From an uncultured Rhizobiaceae group bacterium (lineage in GTDB: Bacteria; Pseudomonadota; Alphaproteobacteria; Rhizobiales; Rhizobiaceae), in the NCBI GenBank assembly GCA_938009335.1, contig CALLHT010000244.1:1-13830 (forward strand): a stretch of 13,830 bases of DNA, given 5' to 3'. Under the pieces are notes generated by a model. That model made no database searches. It saw only the letters and a list, made by a program, of their open reading frames with translations, and was not told where the DNA came from. Below, in pieces: positions 1-5,555 of this stretch (position 1 is the stretch's first letter; each line of letters begins with the position of its first letter). Position numbers and translations under genes: made by a program.

Positions 1-936
1 TTCCCCTACATAGCCAGTGCTTGCACGTGCGGCACGCGTATCCGGATTATTGTCAGGCGCAGACACAGGCGCTGTTGGCGAGAACACATAATTTGGAATG
101 AGAACCTGTTGGCCGGATTTCAAGCCTTCGACGCTGTTCATACCATTGGCACGGCGAATTTCTGAAACCGGAACACCATAACGCTTTGACAGGTTATAAA
201 GGGTTTCGCCAGAACGAGCGACAATTGTCGTGCCACCAGTAGAGGTCCAACCATTATCACGCGTCGGTTGCGTTGCGACAGGCTGAACCTGTGGCGTATC
301 AATCGCGGCAGTCGTTACCGGATCAACCTGCTTTGGCTCAGTATAGACTTTTGCAGCCTGTTGTAGCGGCTTAGGTGCTGTGTATTCAGGTTTAGGCGCA
401 ATATAGACAGGTTGCGGGTCAACTTTTGGAACATAAACCGGCTGCGGTTCAATCTTAGGCGCTACAACCGTAGGCTTTGGCGCAACATAGGCAATCTTCG
501 GCGCTGATGGTGCGGCTGGCTTCAACGGTGTTGAAGTGACTGTCGGCTTGTAGCTATCAAGAGCTTGACGCGTTGGCTTCGGCGCCTGAGCGTAAGGCTG
601 GTATGCCTCTGGTTGATACGGTTGAGCTGGCTGTTGATAGGTCGGTTGAGGCTGAACGTAAGTTGGCTCTGGCTGATGGTAAACGCCCTGCGGCACAGGT
701 TTTGGAGCAACGTCGCGCAATGGCGCAAGCCGCGAACCTGTAGATGCGGTTGTTTGCGGATCAACGCCTGCCGGATAAGGATTGGAAGCGACGGACTGCC
801 CCTCGGTCGCTGAATTGTAGAAATGGTCGAACCGTTCGAAGCCAGAACTACACCCTGCAACCAGCACGCCAAGTGCCGCAATAGACGACACACGCAACAA
901 GACACTCTTGCGATTACGCAAAACAGAAGAACGCAT
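1..936 (-). CDS. LysM-domain lipoprotein, NlpD/DipM-like (C-terminus missing)
   Basis: The frame is open from ATG at 936 to the left edge, giving 312 residues with no stop, so the 3' end lies outside the window. The N-terminus is a lipoprotein signal: a basic start, a hydrophobic stretch and the lipobox LVAGC with lipidated Cys29, followed by Ser, which predicts outer-membrane sorting. Residues 76-227 are a Pro/Gln/Tyr/Lys-rich linker with repeated APKP and PQPVY units. Residues about 237-281 form one LysM peptidoglycan-binding domain (SGETLYNLSKRYGV, then GLKSGQQVLIP). Family members at this place after pcm usually end in an M23 (LytM) peptidase domain that cleaves cross-links or activates amidases in division; that part is not visible, so peptidase activity is inferred. 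The gap to pcm upstream is 108 bases and shows no clear promoter; the SD is weak. Confidence 0.88.
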   Translation of the reverse strand, partial: MRSSVLRNRKSVLLRVSSIAALGVLVAGCSSGFERFDHFYNSATEGQSVASNPYPAGVDPQTTASTGSRLAPLRDVAPKPVPQGVYHQPEPTYVQPQPTYQQPAQPYQPEAYQPYAQAPKPTRQALDSYKPTVTSTPLKPAAPSAPKIAYVAPKPTVVAPKIEPQPVYVPKVDPQPVYIAPKPEYTAPKPLQQAAKVYTEPKQVDPVTTAAIDTPQVQPVATQPTRDNGWTSTGGTTIVARSGETLYNLSKRYGVPVSEIRRANGMNSVEGLKSGQQVLIPNYVFSPTAPVSAPDNNPDTRAARASTGYVGE

Positions 937-1044
937 TACTCAATACTCAACTCGTACAAAAACTAGAGCCGATTAGAACCTGTTAATGTTACTGTTCGGT
1001 TAAGAGTATCGATAAAAGTGAAATTTCTTCCGTTGCGTAATTTG

Positions 1045-1695
1045 TCAGATCGCCTTGGATATACCGGGAATTGCCGGCTGCATGCGAACCGAGAACAGAT
1101 CTTCAACCTGCAAACGCGAACCGACCTTTGTGAATTTTTTGACGATCTGCAAATCATCCGGCGGGCCGACAGGAGCAATCATGATTCCATTAGACGCGAT
1201 GTTGTCGATGAAATCCCGCGGAATATCCGGAAACGAGAAATTCGATATAATCCGGTCGCTTATCCCGAGTTCGTTATTCCCTTGCGACGCATCCATCAGC
1301 TTGATGATCACATTGTTGATGCCAAGCTGGGTCAGTCTTTGCTGCGCTTTCTCATGGAGCGTTCGGAACCGTTCCACACTTACGATCTTCTCGCAGAGCT
1401 TTGCCAGGAGTGCTGTTTGATATCCCGTACCTGTTCCAAGCTCCAGGACGCGGTTCTCGCGCTGAACATCTAAAGCTGAGACCAGTTTCGCAACCATTGT
1501 CACCGCAGTCATGGATTGTCCGCACTCAATGGGCATCTGGCCGCGGGCATAAGCTTCACTGACATGAATAACCGGAACAAAGTTTCGGCGCGGCACATCT
1601 TCGAAAGCCGATAACAATCGATGATCGGTGATGCCGCGCGAGCGTAAGCGCAGAAGAAATTGAGCCAGTGCTTCGCGGTTACTATCAGTGTTCAA
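1045..1695 (-). CDS. pcm: Protein-L-isoaspartate O-methyltransferase (divergent)
   Basis: This 216-residue protein has the size and fold signature of SAM-dependent isoaspartyl methyltransferases, which repair damaged Asp/Asn residues in the cytoplasm. Visible features are an N-terminal helix region, the segment IPRNFVP-like (RRNFVPVIHV, 37-45), PIECGQSMTAVTMVA (55-69) where the family usually has GQTISQPYIVA, the SAM-binding loop LELGTGTGYQ (84-93), and the acidic end of the next strand (SVERF). The later DRII segment (147-150) runs into SNFSFPDIP instead of the usual VTAAAPEIP, so the protein is divergent at two normally conserved sites. The start is TTG at 1695; no in-frame ATG or GTG lies nearby upstream, and GAGGTT at 1704-1709 serves as SD. 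It begins 24 bases after surE, as expected for an operon partner. Confidence 0.85.
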   Translation of the reverse strand: MNTDSNREALAQFLLRLRSRGITDHRLLSAFEDVPRRNFVPVIHVSEAYARGQMPIECGQSMTAVTMVAKLVSALDVQRENRVLELGTGTGYQTALLAKLCEKIVSVERFRTLHEKAQQRLTQLGINNVIIKLMDASQGNNELGISDRIISNFSFPDIPRDFIDNIASNGIMIAPVGPPDDLQIVKKFTKVGSRLQVEDLFSVRMQPAIPGISKAI

Positions 1696-1703
1696 TGTCA
1701 GCC

Positions 1704-1709
1704 AACCTC
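1704..1709 (-). promoter_or_regulatory. Ribosome binding site deciding the TTG start of pcm
   Basis: On the minus strand GAGGTT lies 8 bases upstream of the TTG at 1695 (10 bases from the end of GAGG). It sits in the 24-base gap after the surE stop and is the only SD-like sequence near this frame, supporting TTG as initiator. Confidence 0.55.
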
Positions 1710-1719
1710 AGGATCAGAA

Positions 1720-2475
1720 TCAAAACATCCCCTTAAGAGCATCCTTAAACTGCATATCGGTTAAATCAAGTTTGAGCGGACTGATGGATATTCGCTTCTC
1801 AAGGATTGCCGTTATATCTGAATCCGCCTGCTGATTTGGAACCTCGCGCCCGAACTTAATCCAGTAATACGGGAAGCCGCGACCATCATGACGTTTTTCC
1901 ATAAAGAGCCCGTGGTTGAACGATCCCTGCCCAGTGATTTGGGTTCCGTCAATTTCTTCCACATCGCAATTCGGGAAATTCACATTGACCAACGTCTTTT
2001 CCGGAAATTCCTGGGACATGAGCTTATTAATAATTTCCGGAGCAAGCGCTTCACAGGTCCCCCACTTCACATGGCGGGTACCTTCTGCAAAATTATAGGC
2101 TTGTGAAAGCGCTATCGACTTAACACCAAGAAGCGCACCTTCAATTGCCCCGGCGACTGTGCCCGAGTAGATAACATCGTCACCAATATTCTGGCCGGAA
2201 TTCACACCCGAGAGAATGAGATCCGGCGGTGAATCCATAATCTCGCGAACGCCCATAATAGCGCAATCTGTAGGCGTGCCGTTGATGGCAAATTTCTTGT
2301 CACCCACTTTGCGCAATCGCAGAGGGTGGCTCAATGTTAAGGAATGCGCGACGCCGGATTGGTCCGTCTCAGGCGCAACAATTGTGACGTCATCGGTCAG
2401 TTGTCGCGCAATTTTCTCAGCAGAAACCAAGCCCGGCGCATTGATACCATCATCATTTGTGATCAGAATTTTCAA
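1720..2475 (-). CDS. surE: 5'-nucleotidase SurE (survival protein)
   Basis: This 251-residue protein starts with the family hallmark MKILITNDDGINAPG. SurE is a metal-dependent nucleoside 5'-/3'-monophosphate phosphatase. The expected metal ligands are visible: Asp8 and Asp9 in NDDG, Ser40 in DQSG, and Asn92 in SGVNSGQNIGDD, followed by the conserved YSGTVAGAIEG loop (103-113). The length is normal for the family. The start codon is TTG: it places the hallmark at residue 1, matching homologues, and an SD precedes it. The gene begins 4 bases after the serS stop and is followed closely by pcm, the same surE-pcm order as in enterobacteria. Likely cotranscribed and translationally coupled with serS. 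Confidence 0.96.
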   Translation of the reverse strand: MKILITNDDGINAPGLVSAEKIARQLTDDVTIVAPETDQSGVAHSLTLSHPLRLRKVGDKKFAINGTPTDCAIMGVREIMDSPPDLILSGVNSGQNIGDDVIYSGTVAGAIEGALLGVKSIALSQAYNFAEGTRHVKWGTCEALAPEIINKLMSQEFPEKTLVNVNFPNCDVEEIDGTQITGQGSFNHGLFMEKRHDGRGFPYYWIKFGREVPNQQADSDITAILEKRISISPLKLDLTDMQFKDALKGMF

Positions 2476-2479
2476 GGGC

Positions 2480-3763
2480 TTAACTCACCTTCTCAATTTT
2501 GGTCATGCCGCCCATATAGGGTTGCAGCACATCTGGCACAGTGATTGAGCCATCCGGATTCTGATAATTCTCTATGACTGCGATAAGCGCCCTGCCCGTC
2601 GCTACACCTGACCCATTTAAGGTATGCACATGCCCAATCGATTTGCCGTCATCCATACGATAGCGCGCTGCCATGCGTCTGGCTTGAAAATCACCACAAA
2701 CAGAGCAACTTGAAATCTCGCGATATGCCCCTTGGCCTGGCAACCAAGCCTCAATGTCATAGGTCTTGCGGGCAGAGAACCCCATATCGCCTGAACAAAG
2801 CGTCATGGTGCGGAAATGTATGCCAAGCTTTTTCAAAACTGTTTCTGCGCTATCCAGCATGCGCTCCAGTTCATCGAGGGAGTCTTCCGGCTTAGTGATA
2901 GAGACCAACTCCACCTTCTGGAATTGGTGCTGACGCAGCATGCCGCGCGTGTCACGTCCGGCAGAACCGGCCTCAGAGCGGAAACACGGCGTAAGTGCAG
3001 TAAAGCGGAGGGGCAGTTCATTGCCATCCAGAATTTGCTCTCGCACCAGATTGGTGAGCGGCACTTCAGCAGTCGGGATCAACCAGCGCCCATCTGTTGT
3101 CTTGAACAAATCTTCCGCAAATTTCGGCAATTGACCAGTGCCGTAAAGCGCCTCGTCACGCACCAATAAGGGCGGAGAAACCTCTGTGTAGCCGTGGTCC
3201 TGGGTGTGAACATCCAGCATGAATTGCCCTAGCGCCCGCTCCAGCCGCGCGATGCCATTCTTGAGAACTACAAAGCGGCTGCCAGAAAGCCCCGCCGCGC
3301 CTTCAAAATCCATTTCCCCAAGCGCTTCGCCAACTTCGAAATGTTCTTTTGCATTATTGCCAAGATTTGGCGCTTCGCCATGGGTGCGATAGAGGACATT
3401 CCCCGCCTCATCTTCGCCCTCAGGAACATCATCCAGCGGAATGTTCGGAATGGCAGACAGAGCATCGTTCAAAGCCGCGATCAGCTTGCGCTCCTCTTCT
3501 TCACCATTCTGAATGAGGGTTTTTATTTCCGACACCTCAGCCTTTAAAGCCTCGGCTTTATCCGTATCGCCAGAACCCATAGCCTGACCGATTTCTTTGG
3601 ATGCGGCATTGCGGCGGGTCTGCGCATCCTGCAATTTCGCAATATGCTCACGACGCGCATCGTCCAAGGCCAGCAATTGGGACGCATCGGCATCAAACCC
3701 GCGCTTCTTCATTCCTTCATTAAATGCTTTAGGATTTTCTCGTATCCATTTGATATCAAACAT
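2480..3763 (-). CDS. serS: Seryl-tRNA synthetase
   Basis: The 427-residue product charges tRNA-Ser with serine in the cytoplasm. Residues 1-110 are the N-terminal domain with the long antiparallel coiled-coil arm (rich in Lys, Glu, Ala, Leu) that grips the tRNA variable arm. The class II catalytic core follows: TAE (231-233) at the serine site, motif 2 with FRSEAGSAGRDTRGMLRQHQF (261-281), the SSCSVCGDFQARR segment (351-363), and motif 3 with GVATGRALIAVIENY (386-400). Length is typical of bacterial enzymes and all key motifs are intact. ATG at 3763 gives the standard MFDIKWIRENP start, preceded by GGTGA as SD. It is 55 bases from tatC and 4 bases from surE, so it probably belongs to the same transcript, although an extra promoter before serS cannot be excluded. 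Confidence 0.98.
   Translation of the reverse strand: MFDIKWIRENPKAFNEGMKKRGFDADASQLLALDDARREHIAKLQDAQTRRNAASKEIGQAMGSGDTDKAEALKAEVSEIKTLIQNGEEEERKLIAALNDALSAIPNIPLDDVPEGEDEAGNVLYRTHGEAPNLGNNAKEHFEVGEALGEMDFEGAAGLSGSRFVVLKNGIARLERALGQFMLDVHTQDHGYTEVSPPLLVRDEALYGTGQLPKFAEDLFKTTDGRWLIPTAEVPLTNLVREQILDGNELPLRFTALTPCFRSEAGSAGRDTRGMLRQHQFQKVELVSITKPEDSLDELERMLDSAETVLKKLGIHFRTMTLCSGDMGFSARKTYDIEAWLPGQGAYREISSCSVCGDFQARRMAARYRMDDGKSIGHVHTLNGSGVATGRALIAVIENYQNPDGSITVPDVLQPYMGGMTKIEKVS
2485..2490 (-). promoter_or_regulatory. SD for surE inside the 3' end of serS
   Basis: AGGTGA on the minus strand lies 9 bases before the surE TTG (2475) and is formed by the last serS codons. This supports the TTG start and suggests translational coupling between serS and surE. 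Confidence 0.65.
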
Positions 3764-3795
3764 AAGTTCACCAATAATGATGTTGAATTTACAGA

Positions 3796-3811
3796 TAAAA
3801 CAGTCGTTTTA
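3796..3811 (-). repeat. Small inverted repeat between tatC and serS
   Basis: TAAAAC-AGTC-GTTTTA is a perfect 6-base inverted repeat with a 4-base loop in the 55-base gap. It is AT-rich and lacks a following T-run on the minus strand, so it is a poor terminator; it could be an operator or chance. Confidence 0.25.
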
Positions 3812-3818
3812 AGCCGTA

Positions 3819-4628
3819 TTAGGACGATGTGAGATCAGTACTATCCGATTCGGATGCTTTTTCGCGCTCTTCCCGGCGTTTTTCGATCCGACGCGCCGCC
3901 AGAATGGACACTTCGTAAAGAAGGATGGTCGGGATCGCAAGACCAAGCTGGCTAACAGGGTCAGGAGGTGTGAGAACAGCAGCCGCAACAAATGCTCCTA
4001 GAATGGCATACTTGCGCTTCTCGGCAAGTGTATCAGCCCGCACAAGCCCTGCTTGAGACAGGAGCGTGATCGCCACAGGAAGCTGGAAAACCAGCCCAAA
4101 CGCAAAGATCAATAGCATGATCAAATCGAGATAAGCACGAACACTTTGAAGGTTGCTAATCTCTGCTTGCCCGTCGCCACCAGTTTGCTCAAGACTAAGG
4201 AAAAACGAAGTCGCTAAAGGCATGATCAGGAAATAAACGAGGCAAGCACCGGCAAAAAACAGAACCGGAGTCGCCACCAAAAATGGCAGAAAAGCACCCT
4301 TCTCATTCTTATAGAGGCCGGGAGCAACGAACTTATAGATTTGCGTTGCGATCACCGGAAAGCCCAAGAACAGCGCTCCAAAGAAGGCAATTCTCACATC
4401 TACAAAGAACTTTTCTTGCAGAGCCGTGAAGATGAACTTCACGTCAGCGGTGCCTGCACCCTGCTGATATGGAATAACGAGAATATTGAAAATTTCATCT
4501 GCGAAGAAAAAGCAAATCAAAAACAGAACAACAATCGCTATAACGGCATACATCAACCGCTGACGCAGTTCGATCAGATGCTCTATTAGCGGAGCGCTGC
4601 TATCATCAATGTTTTCTTCAGTAGTCAT
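3819..4628 (-). CDS. tatC: Sec-independent protein translocase TatC
   Basis: TatC is the multispanning inner-membrane receptor that, with TatB, binds the twin-arginine signal of folded export substrates and then recruits TatA. The 269-residue protein shows the cytoplasmic N-terminal HLIELRQR (17-24), six hydrophobic segments (about 26-43, 76-96, 113-137, 163-184, 205-219, 227-244), the conserved loop with VAPGLYKNEK containing the invariant Glu109, and LTPPDP (219-224) before the last spans. A charged Arg/Lys/Glu tail follows (246-269). Length and topology are normal. The ATG overlaps the tatB stop as ATGA (4625-4628), which implies coupled translation with tatB. Confidence 0.97.
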   Translation of the reverse strand: MTTEENIDDSSAPLIEHLIELRQRLMYAVIAIVVLFLICFFFADEIFNILVIPYQQGAGTADVKFIFTALQEKFFVDVRIAFFGALFLGFPVIATQIYKFVAPGLYKNEKGAFLPFLVATPVLFFAGACLVYFLIMPLATSFFLSLEQTGGDGQAEISNLQSVRAYLDLIMLLIFAFGLVFQLPVAITLLSQAGLVRADTLAEKRKYAILGAFVAAAVLTPPDPVSQLGLAIPTILLYEVSILAARRIEKRREEREKASESDSTDLTSS

Positions 4629-5131
4629 GACGTGCTCTTAGCGCTCGCTGCTGGCTTTTTAGCGGCGGTTTTTCTGGGCGCTGCCTTTTTGGCTGCCGGC
4701 TTTTTGGCGGCCGGTTTTGCCGCTGTTGTTTTCGCAGCAGTTTTGCGAGGAGCTGCCTTTTTCGCAGGCGCTTTCTTAGCTGCAGGTTTCTTCGCTGGCG
4801 TTGGTTCAGGTTCGGGAACAATCGCAGGCGCTTCGATTTCCGGCTCACTTTCAACCGGAGCTTCCATCGTCTGAGCGAATTCTTCCATCGATTTACGTGC
4901 ATCTTCCAGCGGAGCAAAACCTTTGGTAGAAGTCAGGTCTTTCACATCATCAAGATCAGCTTCTTTGATTGCATCGTTAAACTGACGTTGGAAATCACCC
5001 GCCATACGTTTAACGCCGCCGATGGTTTTACCCAAAGAACGCAGCATGCCCGGCAGGTCTTTCGGACCCACCACAATGATCGCCACAAAAGCGATCACCA
5101 ACATTTCTGACCATGCAAAATTACTAAACAC
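4625..5131 (-). CDS. tatB: Sec-independent protein translocase TatB with basic tail
   Basis: TatB pairs with TatC to form the signal-peptide receptor of the Tat export system. Residues 1-20 form one membrane helix (FAWSEMLVIAFVAIIVVGP) starting with the family-typical polar residue and Glu9; VGPKDLP (21-27) is the hinge before an amphipathic helix (28-60). This is TatB rather than TatA because of the GPKDLP hinge and its place next to tatC. Residues 90-111 are acidic and Pro-rich; 112-168 are almost only Ala, Lys, Pro, Arg and Thr, resembling a histone H1 tail, and lengthen the protein to 168 residues. The start is GTG at 5131 with a weak GGGA SD; the next Met (residue 10) lies inside the membrane helix. 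It follows tatA by 75 bases and overlaps tatC by 4. Confidence 0.95.
   Translation of the reverse strand: MFSNFAWSEMLVIAFVAIIVVGPKDLPGMLRSLGKTIGGVKRMAGDFQRQFNDAIKEADLDDVKDLTSTKGFAPLEDARKSMEEFAQTMEAPVESEPEIEAPAIVPEPEPTPAKKPAAKKAPAKKAAPRKTAAKTTAAKPAAKKPAAKKAAPRKTAAKKPAASAKSTS
4628..4798 (-). repeat. Coding repeat for the Lys/Ala/Pro tail of TatB
   Basis: Residues 112-168 of TatB are built from KKPAAKK, APAKK and AAPRKTAAK units. The 12-residue unit AKKAAPRKTAAK occurs identically at 123-134 and 147-158 (bases 4730-4765 and 4658-4693), but its codons differ between copies. The similarity is therefore kept at protein level or is an old duplication rather than a fresh DNA repeat. Confidence 0.75.
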
Positions 5132-5164
5132 AGGCTATTTCCCGCGGAGAAAGAACAGAATAAT

Positions 5165-5180
5165 CCCGCGCAACTGCGGG
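5165..5180 (-). other. Hairpin between tatA and tatB
   Basis: In the minus-strand transcript CCCGC (5180-5176) can pair with GCGGG (5169-5165) across a 6-base loop, starting 26 bases after the tatA stop. It is followed by the U-rich stretch AUUAUUCUGUUCUUUCU. Five base pairs are too few for a strong terminator; an attenuator or an mRNA-stabilising element is possible. Confidence 0.35.
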
Positions 5181-5206
5181 GGCAAAAAACGCAAAGCGAA
5201 AGCTAT

Positions 5207-5419
5207 TCAGCTGGCTTTGGACTCATCTTTTGCTTTGTTGACCGTCTCAGAAGCTTTTGCTTCAATGGTTTCCGCAGTGTCTTCCGGCTCATTCAATCCC
5301 TTTTTGAAGGATGTAATACCCTTCGCAACATCGCCCATAAGCTCGGAAATTTTGCCACGGCCAAACAGCAGCACAACTACAACTGCAATAATGACAATTT
5401 GCCAAACACCAATATTCAT
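5207..5419 (-). CDS. tatA: Sec-independent protein translocase TatA
   Basis: TatA is the pore-forming or membrane-weakening subunit that assembles on TatBC to move folded proteins across the inner membrane. The 70-residue protein has a short N-terminal membrane helix (about 4-18, WQIVIIAVVVVLL), the invariant FGRGK hinge (19-23), and an amphipathic helix with ISELMGDVAKGITSFKKG (24-41), then an acidic and charged tail. FGRGK followed by LMGDVAKGI identifies TatA rather than TatB. ATG at 5419 is preceded by a good SD (GGGAGT, 5425-5430). It opens the tatABC set; a 136-base gap upstream contains a candidate promoter and leader hairpin. Confidence 0.97.
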   Translation of the reverse strand: MNIGVWQIVIIAVVVVLLFGRGKISELMGDVAKGITSFKKGLNEPEDTAETIEAKASETVNKAKDESKAS

Positions 5420-5438
5420 TTTCTACTCCCGTTTCGGC

Positions 5439-5460
5439 ATCCGCGCCTTTTCTGGCGGAT
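5439..5460 (-). other. Leader hairpin just upstream of the tatA SD
   Basis: ATCCGC (5439-5444) and GCGGAT (5455-5460) are a perfect 6-base inverted repeat with a 10-base loop. In the transcript the stem ends 8 bases before the GGGAGT SD of tatA, so it could influence initiation or mRNA life. No known regulatory RNA is recognised. Confidence 0.35.
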
Positions 5461-5477
5461 AGCTACGATTTGACCGG

Positions 5478-5507
5478 ACCATAACCCTTTCTCACAGGTT
5501 ACGGCAA
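5478..5507 (-). promoter_or_regulatory. tatA: Candidate promoter for tatABC
   Basis: On the minus strand TTGCCG (5507-5502; CTTGCC matches five of six bases of the alphaproteobacterial CTTGAC box) is followed after 18 bases by TATGGT (5483-5478). A start near 5471 would give a leader of about 50 bases containing the hairpin at 5439-5460. Position in the largest gap of the window supports it; the -10 box is only 4 of 6. Confidence 0.35.
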
Positions 5508-5519
5508 GCGGTCCCTTTC

Positions 5520-5538
5520 TCGTTAAATAGGCTAACGA
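5520..5538 (-). repeat. Inverted repeat after the ABC ATPase gene
   Basis: TCGTTA-N7-TAACGA lies 18 bases after the ABC ATPase stop and upstream of the candidate tat promoter. No T-run follows on the minus strand, so it is not a standard terminator. It could be an operator-like site, but the motif is not one I recognise. Confidence 0.3.
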
Positions 5539-5555
5539 AACTATGGTTACCAGAG

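Noticed and set aside
522..905. Minus-strand open frame of 127 residues
   Set aside because: It lies in another frame of the LysM lipoprotein gene (1-936), whose lipobox, linker and LysM domain are clear; the Arg/Ser/Leu-rich translation is a shadow.
937..1044. Promoter for the LysM lipoprotein gene
   Set aside because: I looked for -35/-10 pairs on the minus strand in this gap and found none with acceptable spacing; only weak AT-rich hexamers are present.
1018..1473. Plus-strand open frame of 151 residues
   Set aside because: It is antisense to pcm, whose SAM-binding motif and operon position are convincing; no recognisable domain.
3796..3811. TAAAAC-AGTC-GTTTTA as a terminator after tatC
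   Set aside because: The stem is short and AT-rich and is not followed by a T-run on the minus strand, so termination is unlikely; kept only as a weak inverted repeat.
4398..4580. ArgS KMSK loss or similar defects in core enzymes
   Set aside because: I checked the key motifs of ArgS, SerS, TatC and ScpB; the MGKRSG form in ArgS (bases about 12352-12369) is normal for that family and TatC keeps its conserved loops, so no defect is claimed.
4658..4765. Recent tandem DNA duplication or CRISPR-like repeat in tatB
   Set aside because: The two copies agree only in amino acids and differ in codons, and there are no spaced identical DNA repeats.
4632..4874. Plus-strand Ala/Phe/Gly-rich frame resembling a membrane peptide
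   Set aside because: It is the reverse reading of the Lys/Ala tail codons of tatB; the hydrophobicity is a codon artefact.
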